Shown here: in pieces, positions 55,090-64,000 of the stretch | Position numbering within the stretch: position 1 is the stretch's first letter | Layout: each line of letters starts with the position of its first letter | Source of the DNA: Oceanobacillus halophilus | GTDB lineage: Bacteria; Bacillota; Bacilli; Bacillales; Amphibacillaceae | DNA: 64,000 nt | Assembly: GCF_003628505.1 (NCBI RefSeq) | Contig: NZ_RBZP01000001.1 | Coordinates: forward strand, 248,001-312,000 | Direction: 5' to 3' | Translations under genes and position numbers: made by a program | The notes under the pieces: generated by a model | The model's input: only the letters and a program-made list of their open reading frames with translations | Told to the model about the DNA's origin: nothing | Databases searched by the model: none

Positions 55090-55266
55090 TAAAAAACATA
55101 AGAAAAACCAAGTGAAGAAAACACATACATATATTGTTACTTTTGCCAAGTGAATCTACAACCTTTAACTAGTAGTTTTTGCTGTAGAGCACTTAAAAAT
55201 GGAAATTGTTGCAACGAATACTATTTTATGATATATTTTTATTGGTAAGCAATGATACGAATTGTT

Positions 55267-55296
55267 AAAAGAGTGGGTTTTTGCCCACTCTTTCTT
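55267..55296 (+). terminator. Terminator downstream of the RsbR-like gene
   Basis: AAAAGAGTGGG pairs with CCCACTCTTT around TTTTTG and runs into TTCTT. Confidence 0.8.
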
Positions 55297-55325
55297 CATA
55301 CCTATCCTTCATGAACTGTGCTTCT

Positions 55326-55355
55326 CCCTTGCCATCAATTTAGGCAGGGGTTTTA
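55326..55355 (+). terminator. Second hairpin, possible terminator
   Basis: CCCTTGCC (55326-55333) pairs with GGCAGGGG (55343-55350) with one G-T pair, followed by TTTTA. Confidence 0.5.
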
Positions 55356-55573
55356 TATTGAATAGATAGTATTTGTCAGCTTGGTTCATAATAAGAAAGA
55401 AAGCGATGCGTTTAGGCAGCGACGTACAAACTACATTCGGAGTATCTGGTAGCTTGAAGTTATGATTTTTGATAATATTTCGCTAAAGACTTGAAATTTG
55501 TATTAGTTAACAGGAATAGGAGCTTTGAACAACATAATCAAACAAATACATCTTTTGACAAAGGAGGATTATG

Positions 55574-56044
55574 ATGAGTTCTCAAGTTACAGAAACGGCT
55601 GAAAAATTAGTCCAACCAATTCTAGAAGGGAAGGATTTGGAATTAGTCGATATTGAATATGTAAAAGAAGGAAAAAACTGGTTTCTGCGTGTGTATATTG
55701 ATAAACCTGGTGGTGTTGATATAACAGAGTGTGGCGAAGTATCTGAACAATTAAGTGATAAATTGGATAAAGCTGATCCGATAAAAGATCCATATTTTTT
55801 AGAGGTTTCCTCTCCAGGTGTTGAGAGACCATTAAAGTCAAAGGAAGACTTTGAAAAAAATATTAATCAAAATGTTTATCTTAAACTCTACGAACAAATT
55901 AATGGTAATAAAGAGTATGAAGGAATTCTTAAAGAATTTAACAATGATATGCTGACAATAGAGTACAAAGAAAAAACACGAACGAAACAAGTTGAAATAC
56001 CTTTTGAGAAAATTGCTAAAGCAAGACTTGCGGTAGTGTTTTAA
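55574..56044 (+). CDS. rimP: Ribosome maturation factor RimP
   Basis: RimP assists 30S subunit maturation. The protein is 156 aa from ATG 55574, at a good distance from AAGGAGG; an ATG three bases earlier is also in frame. The family motifs are [20 protein letters not shown], the [17 protein letters not shown] helix and [19 protein letters not shown]. It is the first gene of the nusA-infB operon, as in most bacteria. Confidence 0.96.
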   Translation: MSSQVTETAEKLVQPILEGKDLELVDIEYVKEGKNWFLRVYIDKPGGVDITECGEVSEQLSDKLDKADPIKDPYFLEVSSPGVERPLKSKEDFEKNINQNVYLKLYEQINGNKEYEGILKEFNNDMLTIEYKEKTRTKQVEIPFEKIAKARLAVVF

Positions 56045-56158
56045 CACGGTGACAGTATAAAAGTTGCTGCATTTGAACCATATCAGGTTCAAGGATAAAT
56101 CTTATTAAAATAATACATTCGTAACGGACGAATGTTTTCTAAAAGGGGGATAAGAAAA

Positions 56159-57256
56159 TTGAGCAGTCAATTATTTGACGCGTTAGACAATTTGTCAAAA
56201 GAAAAAGGAATTGAAAAGGAAATTCTCTTAGAAGCTTTAGAAGCTGCTCTAATTTCCGCATATAAAAAGAATTTTAAATCTGCTTCCAATGTAAGAGTAG
56301 AGCTTGATGAGGAAACAGGAAGAATGAGTGTTTTTTCTAGAAAAGCAGTAGTAGAAGAAGTAGATGATTCACAACAGGAAATTTCTTTAGATGAAGCAAG
56401 AGAATTGAACCCAAATCATGAAGTTGATGATATTATTGAAGTAGAAGTAACACCAAAAGATTTTGGGCGGATTGCTGCTCAGGCTGCAAAACAGGTTGTT
56501 ACACAACGTGTCAGAGAGGCCGAGCGAGGTGTGATTTTCTCTGAGTACATAGATAGAGAAGAGGATGTAATGACTGGGATTATTCAGCGTAAGGATTCTC
56601 GGTTTGTTTATGTTAATTTAGGAAAAGTAGAAGCTAAGTTGGCAGAGGCAGAACAAATGCCCACGGAAGAATATCATATCCATGACCGAATCAAAGTCTA
56701 TGTAACGAAAGTTGAAAACACAAGTAAAGGACCACAAATCTTTATTTCCAGATCTCATCCTGGTTTATTAAAACGTTTGTTTGAAATGGAAGTTCCAGAA
56801 ATATATGATGGAACAGTTGAAATAAAGTCAGTTGCAAGAGAAGCTGGAGACCGTTCAAAAATTTCTGTTCATGCTCCAGACCCTGATGTGGACCCAGTAG
56901 GTTCATGTGTGGGACAAAAAGGTCAACGAGTTCAAACGATTGTCAATGAATTAAAAGGGGAAAAAATTGACATTGTGGAATGGTCTGAGGATCCAAAAGT
57001 CTATGTTTCTAATGCCCTGAGTCCTTCTAAAGTGGTAGAAGTACTGGTAGATGAGGAAGATAAGGCAACAACAGTTGTAGTACCCGATTATCAACTATCA
57101 CTAGCAATAGGAAAACGAGGCCAAAACGCAAGACTCGCTGCTAAACTAACAGGTTGGAAAATTGATATAAAGAGTGAGTCAGAAGCTAGGGAAGAGGGAT
57201 TATTAGAAGAAGGCCAAGAAACTTATTCTTACGATGAGGAAGATTTGTTCGAATAG
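56159..57256 (+). CDS. nusA: Transcription termination/antitermination factor NusA
   Basis: NusA binds RNA polymerase and modulates pausing and termination. The protein is 365 aa from TTG 56159, preceded by AAAGGGGGA; the frame is open to 56132 without a ribosome site. It has the N-terminal polymerase-binding domain, an S1 domain (about 135-200), and two KH domains (DPVGSCVGQKGQRVQTIVNE, LAIGKRGQNARLAAKLTGW). It lacks the extra acidic repeats of proteobacterial NusA, as is normal in Firmicutes. Confidence 0.97.
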   Translation: MSSQLFDALDNLSKEKGIEKEILLEALEAALISAYKKNFKSASNVRVELDEETGRMSVFSRKAVVEEVDDSQQEISLDEARELNPNHEVDDIIEVEVTPKDFGRIAAQAAKQVVTQRVREAERGVIFSEYIDREEDVMTGIIQRKDSRFVYVNLGKVEAKLAEAEQMPTEEYHIHDRIKVYVTKVENTSKGPQIFISRSHPGLLKRLFEMEVPEIYDGTVEIKSVAREAGDRSKISVHAPDPDVDPVGSCVGQKGQRVQTIVNELKGEKIDIVEWSEDPKVYVSNALSPSKVVEVLVDEEDKATTVVVPDYQLSLAIGKRGQNARLAAKLTGWKIDIKSESEAREEGLLEEGQETYSYDEEDLFE

Positions 57257-57269
57257 GGAGGGTATGGTA

Positions 57270-57551
57270 GTGGTGAAAAAACGAAAAGTACCTGAACGCA
57301 AATGCATTATAACAAATGAAATGAAGCCCAAAAAAGACCTTATACGAATTGTTCGTAACAAGGAAGGGGAAGTATTTGTTGATCCAACCGGAAAGAAAAA
57401 TGGCCGGGGGGCATATCTTTCAAGAGATATGGATGTTATTCTGCAAGCAGAAAAATCTAATGTTCTCAATAGACATTTAAATACAGAAGTTAGTCCTTCC
57501 GTATATGAGGATTTGAAAAAGATGATTGTTGGTAAGGCCAATGAAAAATAA
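57270..57551 (+). CDS. ylxR: YlxR (RnpM) RNA-binding protein
   Basis: YlxR is a small RNA-binding protein; in B. subtilis it binds RNase P RNA and has been named RnpM. The protein is 93 aa from GTG 57270, 7 bases after GGGAGGG; GTG 57273 is also possible. The conserved blocks are RKVPERKCIITNEMKPKKDL, IRIVRNKEGEVFVDPTGKK and NGRGAYLSRD. It overlaps ylxQ by 11 bases. Confidence 0.92.
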   Translation: MVKKRKVPERKCIITNEMKPKKDLIRIVRNKEGEVFVDPTGKKNGRGAYLSRDMDVILQAEKSNVLNRHLNTEVSPSVYEDLKKMIVGKANEK

Positions 57552-57840
57552 TTACTTAAATATGATTGGTTTGGCATACCGAGCTAGAAAATGCTCTTTA
57601 GGAGAAGAAACCATCATAAAAGATATTCAGAAAAATAGAGCAAAATTAGTTCTTCTAGCAAATGATGTCGGTCCACAAACGAAAAAAAGATTAACTGACA
57701 AGTGTAAGTTTTATAATGTACCATTTGTAATAGTAGATGATCGTGAGACATTATCTAGTGCAATTGGAAAATCCCAAAGAGTAGCTGTAGCTATATTAGA
57801 TAATGGTTTCGCTAATAAGATTAAATCGTTACTCGGGTAA
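57541..57840 (+). CDS. ylxQ: L7Ae-family K-turn-binding protein YlxQ
   Basis: The protein is 99 aa from ATG 57541 inside the end of ylxR. It has the L7Ae fold signatures ([57 protein letters not shown]). YlxQ binds kink-turn RNA but is not a stable ribosome component in Bacillus. It is placed between ylxR and infB as expected. Confidence 0.93.
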   Translation: MKNNYLNMIGLAYRARKCSLGEETIIKDIQKNRAKLVLLANDVGPQTKKRLTDKCKFYNVPFVIVDDRETLSSAIGKSQRVAVAILDNGFANKIKSLLG

Positions 57841-57860
57841 TTAATTTCGGGGGTGAACGT

Positions 57861-59993
57861 ATGAGCAAAATGCGTGTATATGAATATGCAAAACAAAATA
57901 ATACAACAAGTAAAGATGTAATTAACTATCTAAATGAGATAAATGTGGAAGTATCTAATCACATGTCCACCATTTCAAAAGATACAGTAGAAGCATTAAA
58001 TAAAAAGTTTAATGCGAAAGCTAATAAAAAAGAAAATAGTCAACCAAAAGCTAAACAAGAAGCAAATCATACAAATTCCAATAAGAAGTCACAAGATAAA
58101 AAAGGGAACACCAATCGATCTAAAACCAAAAACCACACGGATAATAGGAATAAAAATAAAAATCAAAAAGGTCCTAAAAAAGGAAATAAAGGAAAGGCTC
58201 CTAACCAGAAACAACAACAACCAGTTGTAAAAAAAGAAACACCTGAAAAAATCACTTATAGTGATACACTTACAGTTAGTGGCTTAGCAGAAAAACTAAA
58301 TAAGGAGCCTGCAGAAATTATTAAAAAGCTAATGTTTCTTGGAGTAATGGCTACCAAAAACCAAGACTTAGATGACGATGCAATTGAATTAATCTGTGGT
58401 GAGTTCAATGTAGAAGTTGAAAAAGAAATTATTTTAGAAGATACTGATTTTGATAAATATGTAGTAGAAGATAATAAAGAAGATTTAATCGAAAGGCCAG
58501 CAGTAGTGACTATTATGGGTCACGTAGACCATGGTAAAACTACTTTGCTTGATTCTATTCGTCATACGAAGGTAACAGCCGGTGAAGCAGGGGGGATTAC
58601 CCAGCATATTGGTGCATATCAAGCAGAAGTTGAAGGAAAGAAAATAACTTTCTTAGACACACCAGGACATGCGGCGTTTACTAGTATGCGTTCTCGAGGT
58701 GCCCAAGTTACTGATATTGCAATTCTTGTTGTAGCAGCTGATGATGGAGTAATGCCGCAGACTGTAGAAGCAATAAATCATGCCAAAGCTGCAGAAGTTC
58801 CTATAATTGTTGCAGTCAATAAAATGGATAAAGAAGCTGCAAATCCTGATCGAGTAATGCAAGAACTGACGGAATATGAACTTATACCGGAAGATTGGGG
58901 CGGCAGTACAATTTTTGTAAATATGTCAGCAATCAAAAATGAAGGTATTGATGACCTATTAGAGATGATTCTTTTAGTTGCAGAAGTAGAAGAATTAAAA
59001 GCAAATCCAAAGGCAAATGCATTTGGTACTGTGATTGAAGCAGAGTTAGATAAAGGCCGTGGAAGTGTTGCGACTTTACTCGTTCAAAATGGAACACTTC
59101 GGGTCGGCGATTCCATTGTGGTTGGAAACACATTTGGTCGTGTTCGAGCGATGATTAATGATACTGGTGCTCGTGTGACAGAAGCTGGACCTTCTATGCC
59201 GGTTGAAATCACAGGTTTGCATGATGTACCGCAAGCTGGGGATCAATTCTTAGTCTTTAATGATGAGAAGAAAGCTCGTCAAATAGGTGAGGCTCGTCAG
59301 CAAGATGCCATTGTTCAAAATCGAAGTGAACAAACAAAAGTAAGTCTGGATGATTTATTCGAACAGATTAAACAAGGCGAGATGAAAGAACTAAATATCA
59401 TCATTAAGGCGGATGTACAAGGTTCTGCTGAAGCAATGTCTTCCTCTTTACAAAAAATAGATGTTGAGGGTGTTAAAATAAATATTATTCATACAGGAGT
59501 CGGTGCGATTACGGAATCAGATATCATCCTGGCCTCTGCATCTAATGCGATTGTCATCGGATTTAATGTTCGTCCGGACGCAAATACGAAGAACTCAGCA
59601 GATAGAGAAAAAGTAGATGTTCGTCTTCATCGAGTGATTTATAAAGCAATTGAGGAAATCGAAGCAGCGATGAAAGGCTTATTAGATCCTGAATTTGAAG
59701 AAAAAGTAATCGGTCAAGCAGAGGTACGTGAAACATTTAAAGTATCTAAAATAGGTACGATTGCCGGTAGTTATGTGACTGATGGTAAAATCACTCGTAA
59801 TGCTGGTGTTCGAGTCATTCGTGATGGTGTTGTATTATTTGAAGGTGAAATTGATACACTTAAACGATTTAAAGATGATGTTAAAGAAGTGGCACAAAAT
59901 TATGAATGTGGTATAACAATTACAAACTTTAATGATATTAAGGTTGGAGACATCATTGAAGCATTCGTTATGGAGGAAATTGCTCGATCATGA
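57861..59993 (+). CDS. infB: Translation initiation factor IF-2
   Basis: IF-2 brings fMet-tRNA to the 30S subunit and promotes subunit joining. The 710-aa protein has the N-terminal IF2-N helix ([20 protein letters not shown]), a Lys/Asn/Gln-rich linker (about 55-130), a second IF2-N motif ([20 protein letters not shown]), the GTPase domain ([20 protein letters not shown]), and the C-terminal initiator-tRNA domains. The last 4 bases overlap ylxP. Confidence 0.98.
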   Translation: MSKMRVYEYAKQNNTTSKDVINYLNEINVEVSNHMSTISKDTVEALNKKFNAKANKKENSQPKAKQEANHTNSNKKSQDKKGNTNRSKTKNHTDNRNKNKNQKGPKKGNKGKAPNQKQQQPVVKKETPEKITYSDTLTVSGLAEKLNKEPAEIIKKLMFLGVMATKNQDLDDDAIELICGEFNVEVEKEIILEDTDFDKYVVEDNKEDLIERPAVVTIMGHVDHGKTTLLDSIRHTKVTAGEAGGITQHIGAYQAEVEGKKITFLDTPGHAAFTSMRSRGAQVTDIAILVVAADDGVMPQTVEAINHAKAAEVPIIVAVNKMDKEAANPDRVMQELTEYELIPEDWGGSTIFVNMSAIKNEGIDDLLEMILLVAEVEELKANPKANAFGTVIEAELDKGRGSVATLLVQNGTLRVGDSIVVGNTFGRVRAMINDTGARVTEAGPSMPVEITGLHDVPQAGDQFLVFNDEKKARQIGEARQQDAIVQNRSEQTKVSLDDLFEQIKQGEMKELNIIIKADVQGSAEAMSSSLQKIDVEGVKINIIHTGVGAITESDIILASASNAIVIGFNVRPDANTKNSADREKVDVRLHRVIYKAIEEIEAAMKGLLDPEFEEKVIGQAEVRETFKVSKIGTIAGSYVTDGKITRNAGVRVIRDGVVLFEGEIDTLKRFKDDVKEVAQNYECGITITNFNDIKVGDIIEAFVMEEIARS

Positions 59994-60268
59994 TAGTCTA
60001 TGCCGAGGTTGAGTGTATGATGTATGAAGGACATTCATTAAAGTTCAAGCGCTCGATTATTAAACGATTAATGGCCAGGTTAAAGAATGACTTTAATGTA
60101 GCTATTACGGAATTGGACTATCATGACTTATGGCAGCGTACAAAGTTGGGGATTGTTACAATTTCAACCAATCTAACTCATGCTGAACAAGTTATTCAAG
60201 AGGTGCTACGTGTAATTGACACGTTTCCTGAACTGGAACGTACAGTTACGGATGTCGAAAGAATTTAA
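59990..60268 (+). CDS. ylxP: YlxP (DUF503) protein
   Basis: The 92-aa protein is a DUF503 member with the block [20 protein letters not shown] near residue 15 and [20 protein letters not shown] in the middle. The family forms a ferredoxin-like fold of unknown role. It is coupled to infB and precedes rbfA, the standard Bacillus order. Confidence 0.92.
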   Translation: MIVYAEVECMMYEGHSLKFKRSIIKRLMARLKNDFNVAITELDYHDLWQRTKLGIVTISTNLTHAEQVIQEVLRVIDTFPELERTVTDVERI

Positions 60269-60309
60269 AGTATCACTTCTTACATTATAGTATTTACGAG
60301 GTGAATATA

Positions 60310-60651
60310 ATGGCTGAATTACGAGCAAATCGCGTAGCAGAACAAATGAAAAAAGAGTTAGGTGAAATACTTACTAGAAAGATAAAGGACCCACGAGTAG
60401 GTTTTGTCACTGTAACTGATGTAGAGGTTACTGGAGATTTACAACAGGCTTCTGTCTACATCTCCGTTTTGGGTGATGAGAAACAGAAGAAAGACACGTT
60501 GCTCGGACTGGCAAAAGCTAAAGGCTTTATCAGATCTGAAATTGGAAAAAGAATCCGATTGAGAAAAACACCTGAACTCTCATTTGAATTCGATGAAGCA
60601 TATGCATATGGAAACCACATCGAAGCAATTTTACGAGATTTAAACAAATAA
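60310..60651 (+). CDS. rbfA: Ribosome-binding factor A
   Basis: RbfA helps mature the 3' end of 16S rRNA and cold adaptation. The protein is 113 aa from ATG 60310, 6 bases after GAGGTG; a GTG at 60301 is inside that site. The KH-like fold motifs are [40 protein letters not shown] and [20 protein letters not shown] strong terminator follows, so truB is probably transcribed partly apart. Confidence 0.97.
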   Translation: MAELRANRVAEQMKKELGEILTRKIKDPRVGFVTVTDVEVTGDLQQASVYISVLGDEKQKKDTLLGLAKAKGFIRSEIGKRIRLRKTPELSFEFDEAYAYGNHIEAILRDLNK

Positions 60652-60699
60652 ACAAAAATCTTTAGTATACTAACTACGTATGCTGGAGCTTAAAGGAAT

Positions 60700-60732
60700 A
60701 ATCTGACTCGTATTTAGCGAGTCAGATTTTTT
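60700..60732 (+). terminator. Terminator after rbfA
   Basis: AATCTGACTCG (60700-60710) and CGAGTCAGATT (60718-60728) form a perfect 11-bp stem and run into TTTTTT. Confidence 0.9.
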
Positions 60733-60803
60733 CCATGCTTTATATAAACGACCTTGATTTAGTAATATAGAATAGTAATATCTTCAAATGGAGTTGAATC
60801 AAG

Positions 60804-61691
60804 TTGGATGGAATATTGCCATTATGGAAACCAAGAGGAATGACATCACACGATTGTGTTATGAAGTGCAGACGACTATTTAAGACGAAGAAAGTTGGTC
60901 ATACTGGTACATTGGATCCTGAAGTTGAAGGTGTACTGCCGATTTGTATTGGTCAAGCTACCAAGATAGTTCCTTTTTTGACAAATACAAAGAAAACTTA
61001 TATAACGGAAGTGAAGTTAGGTACAGCGACCGACACGGAAGATGCTCAAGGTTCTGTAATTGATGAAAAAAAAGTTTGTCAATTACCTTCTGATGAAGTG
61101 ATTCGCGAAGTACTGGAAGATTTCACAGGGACAATTACGCAGATTCCACCGATGTATTCTGCCGTTAAAGTAAATGGAAAAAAATTATATGAATATGCTC
61201 GGGAAAATAAAACCGTGGAGCGACCCAAGCGTCAGGTAACTATTTATGAGATAGAGTTGCTGTCACTGGGAATAGATAGTTTTCGTTTGAAAGTTGTTTG
61301 TTCAAAAGGTACATATATACGTACACTTTGTGTTGATATCGGAAAAAAATTAGGGTATCCTGCTCATATGTCCGATTTAACAAGAATAGAAACTGCTTCT
61401 TTTTCAGAGAAAAATTCAGTAGATTTTGCTACTATAGAAGAGGCGGTAAAAGTAAATAACCAAAATCAATTACTTTTTCCAATAGTAAAAGGAGTAGAGC
61501 ATTTAGGTAGATTAAAAGTTGATGAAAAAACGAAGGCTCAGATTTTAAATGGACAAAAACTTTCTAGACCTGAAGAGATAGTGAAACCAGATCCATTTGC
61601 AGTCATACATGAAGAACAACTTCTTGCAATTTACCAAATCCATCCCGAAAACAAGGAACAAATTAAACCGATTCGAGTTTTTAATAGTTGA
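60804..61691 (+). CDS. truB: tRNA pseudouridine-55 synthase
   Basis: TruB makes pseudouridine 55 in the T loop of tRNAs. The 295-aa protein starts at TTG 60804 (GGAG 10 bases upstream). It has DGILPLWKPRGMTSHDCV at the N-terminus, the catalytic Asp in GHTGTLDPEVEGVLPI, the PPMYSAVKVNGKKLYEYAR motif and the SKGTYIRTLCVDIG block. The C-terminal PUA-like part is present. ribF follows after 20 bases. Confidence 0.96.
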   Translation: MDGILPLWKPRGMTSHDCVMKCRRLFKTKKVGHTGTLDPEVEGVLPICIGQATKIVPFLTNTKKTYITEVKLGTATDTEDAQGSVIDEKKVCQLPSDEVIREVLEDFTGTITQIPPMYSAVKVNGKKLYEYARENKTVERPKRQVTIYEIELLSLGIDSFRLKVVCSKGTYIRTLCVDIGKKLGYPAHMSDLTRIETASFSEKNSVDFATIEEAVKVNNQNQLLFPIVKGVEHLGRLKVDEKTKAQILNGQKLSRPEEIVKPDPFAVIHEEQLLAIYQIHPENKEQIKPIRVFNS

Positions 61692-61711
61692 AAAAGTGCA
61701 GGTGAATGAAT

Positions 61712-62653
61712 ATGAGAACATTTGAGTTAACCTATCCACATAACTTAGAAGTAATGAATATCCCAGAAACGGTTACTGCTATAGGATTCTTTGATGGAGT
61801 ACATAGAGGGCACCAAAAAGTAATAAAGTCCGCAATTATGGAAGCGAAAGAAAGAAAGATGGAGAGCGCAGTAATAACCTTTCACCCACATCCTTCTGTT
61901 GTTCTAAGAAAAGGTAACCATCAAGTAAAATATATTACAACCATGAAAGAGAAAACTAGAATTATAAAAGAATTAGGGGTCGACCGACTATATATAATCG
62001 AATTTAGTAAAGAGCTTTCTAAGTTGTCACCACAAGAATTTATCGATCATTTTATTATCGGATTAAACATAAAACATCTTGTAGCTGGCTTTGACTATAC
62101 ATTTGGGCATAAAGGCAGTGGTAATATGATGAATATATCAAATTATTCAAGAGAAGCTTTTACATATACAACGATTGCTAAAGTTATGTCTGAAAATGAC
62201 AAAGTTAGTTCTACAAGGATTAGAAAGCTATTAGAAGATGGAGAAGTAGAAGAAGCAAACTATCTTTTAAATCGTCCTTTTAGATTAGATGGATTGGTTA
62301 TTAAAGGGGATCAGCGTGGTAGGGAAATAGGGTACCCTACTGCTAATCTTAAAGTGGATCCAGATTTATTATTACCAAAACAAGGAATTTATGCAGTCAA
62401 AGTTTTATATAATAATGAAATCCTTAATGGAATGGCCAACATCGGTACTAATCCAACTTTTACAGAAGATAAAGAAGATTTGTCCGTAGAAGTTAATATT
62501 CTTGATTATAAAAAAGAATTGTATGGGGAAGAATTAACAGTAGAATGGTATAAATTTATGCGAGATGAAGAAAAGTTCGACAGTGTTCAAGAATTGATTG
62601 ATCAAATCGATATGGACGAGAAAAATATACGAAACTATTTTGCTGAAAGATAG
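61712..62653 (+). CDS. ribF: Bifunctional riboflavin kinase/FAD synthetase
   Basis: The enzyme converts riboflavin to FMN and FAD; the B. subtilis name is ribC. The protein is 313 aa from ATG 61712, 6 bases after AGGTGA; an ATG at 61706 overlaps that site. The N-terminal nucleotidyltransferase has AIGFFDGVHRGHQKVIKSA, and SSTRIRKLLEDGEVEEANYL follows. The C-terminal kinase domain has GDQRGREIGYPTANLKVD and GMANIGTNPTF. It sits in the standard truB-ribF-rpsO order. Confidence 0.96.
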   Translation: MRTFELTYPHNLEVMNIPETVTAIGFFDGVHRGHQKVIKSAIMEAKERKMESAVITFHPHPSVVLRKGNHQVKYITTMKEKTRIIKELGVDRLYIIEFSKELSKLSPQEFIDHFIIGLNIKHLVAGFDYTFGHKGSGNMMNISNYSREAFTYTTIAKVMSENDKVSSTRIRKLLEDGEVEEANYLLNRPFRLDGLVIKGDQRGREIGYPTANLKVDPDLLLPKQGIYAVKVLYNNEILNGMANIGTNPTFTEDKEDLSVEVNILDYKKELYGEELTVEWYKFMRDEEKFDSVQELIDQIDMDEKNIRNYFAER

Positions 62654-62665
62654 TATAATTTGTTC

Positions 62666-62694
62666 TTGCATTTTTACCTTAAAAGCGTTATGCT
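62666..62694 (+). promoter_or_regulatory. Candidate SigA promoter of rpsO
   Basis: TTGCAT and TATGCT are separated by 17 bases. Transcription from here gives a leader of about 85 bases before rpsO. Confidence 0.55.
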
Positions 62695-62700
62695 AGTAAT

Positions 62701-62784
62701 CGTGAAACCGTCCCTTGGCAATACGAAACTCCGACGATTGCTAGGAGATTGGGGATACTGAAATTTCTATAGGAGGTGTGCCGA
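62701..62784 (+). promoter_or_regulatory. Candidate S15-binding leader of rpsO
   Basis: The leader can fold with GTCCC near its 5' end pairing with GGGAT near its 3' end, enclosing a possible CTCC/GGAG stem and a GGCAAT/ATTGCT pairing. In Geobacillus, S15 represses its own mRNA through a leader structure. The fold here is inferred by eye only. Confidence 0.4.
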
Positions 62785-63054
62785 ATGGCTATTACACAAG
62801 AACGTAAGAATGAAGTTATCAATGAATATAAAGTTCATGAAACGGATACTGGGTCTCCAGAAGTACAGATCGCTGTCCTTACAGAAGAAATCAATACGTT
62901 AAATGAACATTTACGCGTTCATAAGAAAGATCATCATTCACGTCGTGGTTTATTAAAAATGGTTGGTAAACGTCGTAACTTACTTAATTACCTACGTAAC
63001 AAAGACGTTACTCGTTACCGTGAATTAATTAAAAAACTTGGTTTACGTCGATAA
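62785..63054 (+). CDS. rpsO: Ribosomal protein S15
   Basis: S15 binds the 16S rRNA central domain early in 30S assembly. The protein is 89 aa from ATG 62785, with a near-perfect AGGAGGTG 6 bases upstream. It has the signature blocks [39 protein letters not shown] and [10 protein letters not shown]. Complete. Confidence 0.98.
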   Translation: MAITQERKNEVINEYKVHETDTGSPEVQIAVLTEEINTLNEHLRVHKKDHHSRRGLLKMVGKRRNLLNYLRNKDVTRYRELIKKLGLRR

Positions 63055-63064
63055 TGATGTTGAA

Positions 63065-63092
63065 AGAAGCAGGAGAAATCCTGCTTCTTCTA
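63065..63092 (+). terminator. Terminator after rpsO
   Basis: AGAAGCAGGA (63065-63074) pairs perfectly with TCCTGCTTCT (63079-63088) around GAAA, followed by a pyrimidine-rich tail with few consecutive T. Confidence 0.7.
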
Positions 63093-63200
63093 TTATCTAA
63101 ACAAACTATACATAAATGTAGGAATATCAGGAGTACAAACTTATTGATCCTATCCCTGATATAAATATAAGCTTTTCTCCGTGTTTTAAAGGGGATAAAA

Positions 63201-63229
63201 TTTACAATTATGACTATAAACTATAAAAT
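63201..63229 (+). promoter_or_regulatory. Candidate SigA promoter of pnp
   Basis: TTTACA and TAAAAT are separated by 17 bases, 38 bases before the pnp start. Confidence 0.5.
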
Positions 63230-63267
63230 GTAAGGTAGAATGTAGTATGAAAGGAGCACTTTATCGA

Positions 63268-64000
63268 ATGGCAGAAGAAAAACAAGTTTTCTCCACTGAA
63301 ATTTCCGGTAAGAAATTCACCGTAGAAATTGGAGAATTAGCAAAGCAAGCCAATGGTGCATGTATGGTACATTATGGTGATACCTCTGTATTGGCCGTAG
63401 CAACAGCATCAAAAGAACCAAAAGATTTACCGTTCTTCCCATTAACAGTAAATTACGAAGAACGCTTATATGCAGTCGGGAAAATCCCTGGTGGCTTTAT
63501 TAAACGGGAAGGAAGACCAAGTGAGAAGGCCATTCTAACTTCCAGACTAATTGACCGTCCAATTCGACCGATGTTTCCTGATGGATTCAGAAATGAAGTT
63601 CAAGTTATCAGCACTGTAATGAGTGTTGACCAAGACTGTTCAACTGAAATTGCGGCTATGGTCGGATCATCTATTGCACTATGTGTATCAGATATTCCCT
63701 TTGAACAGCCAATAGCAGGTGTTCATGTTGGAAGGATTAATGGAGAGTTCGTTATCAATCCAACTATTGAACAAGATGAACTAAGCGATATCGATTTAAC
63801 TGTTGCAGGAACAAAAGATGCTATTAACATGGTTGAAGCAGGGGCGAATGAAGTTCCAGAGGAGACAATGCTTGAAGCAATTATGTTTGGGCATGAAGAA
63901 ATAAAGCGTCTTGTTGCTTTTCAAGAAGAGATTATTCAAGCAATTGGAGTAGAAAAATCAGAATTTAAACTTCTAGAAAACGATGAAGATTTAACAAATA
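63268..64000 (+). CDS. pnp: Polynucleotide phosphorylase, N-terminal part (runs off the window)
   Basis: PNPase degrades RNA 3' to 5' with phosphate and is the main exonuclease of Bacillus mRNA decay. The first 244 codons are present from ATG 63268, which follows AAGGAG at 63251-63256. The first RNase PH-like domain is visible ([60 protein letters not shown]). The rest, including the catalytic second core and the KH/S1 domains, lies beyond the window. Confidence 0.96.
   Translation, partial: MAEEKQVFSTEISGKKFTVEIGELAKQANGACMVHYGDTSVLAVATASKEPKDLPFFPLTVNYEERLYAVGKIPGGFIKREGRPSEKAILTSRLIDRPIRPMFPDGFRNEVQVISTVMSVDQDCSTEIAAMVGSSIALCVSDIPFEQPIAGVHVGRINGEFVINPTIEQDELSDIDLTVAGTKDAINMVEAGANEVPEETMLEAIMFGHEEIKRLVAFQEEIIQAIGVEKSEFKLLENDEDLTN

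Larger units (their letters stand above)
55090..55573. other. Intergenic region with two hairpins, no gene
   Basis: This 480-bp gap before rimP holds a possible promoter (TTGCAA 55209-55214, 17 bases, TATATT 55232-55237), terminator hairpins at 55267-55296 and 55326-55355, and unassigned sequence from 55360 to 55560. No ORF of useful length is present. The nusA operon leader must start somewhere in the last 200 bases, but no clear promoter was found. Confidence 0.5.

Noticed and set aside
58012-58230. 72-codon + strand ORF within the lysine-rich linker of infB
   Set aside because: It is a frame-shifted reading of a repetitive A-rich coding segment, with no separate ribosome site.

Overview
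The window is a 64 kb piece of chromosome from a low-GC, motile member of the Bacillaceae. Gene order follows the Bacillus subtilis rplS-pnp region closely. Long intergenic repeats, lepB placed between rplS and rbgA, and a FapA-type gene after sigD point to an Oceanobacillus/Virgibacillus/Gracilibacillus-like relative rather than B. subtilis itself; this placement is inference. Every gene is on the + strand.

Layout. (1) 1-9965: end of rplS, then lepB, rbgA, rnhB, a FliK-like/FlhB-C-like gene pair, sucCD, dprA and topA. (2) 10.4-14.1 kb: xerC, hslV, hslU, codY, closed by two strong terminators. (3) 15.3-43.1 kb: a very long fla/che operon. It runs from flgB to cheB with basal body, C-ring, export apparatus, hook, SwrD, CheY, FlhF/FlhG and CheB, then cheW-cheC-cheD, then sigD, a FapA-type gene and a SwrB-like gene. 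Two copies of a long imperfect-palindrome repeat interrupt its distal part. (4) 43.3-49.6 kb: rpsB, tsf, pyrH, frr, uppS, cdsA, rseP. (5) 49.7-64 kb: polC, an orphan RsbR-type STAS gene, then rimP, nusA, ylxR, ylxQ, infB, ylxP, rbfA, truB, ribF, rpsO and the start of pnp.

How the genes work together. The flagellar block encodes nearly the whole rotor and type III export gate. Its regulators are SigD, SwrD, SwrB-like, FlhF and FlhG, and its chemotaxis adaptation arm is CheB, CheC, CheD, CheW, CheY and FliY. The kinase gene cheA, expected between cheB and cheW, is not there; a 622-bp repeat fills the interval. Three other genes expected from Bacillus synteny are also absent at their usual places: trmFO (topA/xerC), dxr (cdsA/rseP) and proS (rseP/polC). 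The rest is ordinary ribosome, RNA and lipid-precursor housekeeping.

The most unusual features are the four-copy mosaic palindromic repeat family, the missing cheA, an orphan RsbR homologue with Asp at a position I believe is normally a phosphorylated Thr, a hairpin between the Shine-Dalgarno and start codon of swrD, and acidic insertions in the hook protein. No phage, transposase, CRISPR, tRNA or defence genes were seen. Domain and family calls come from reading the sequence and memory of the families; no database search was run.
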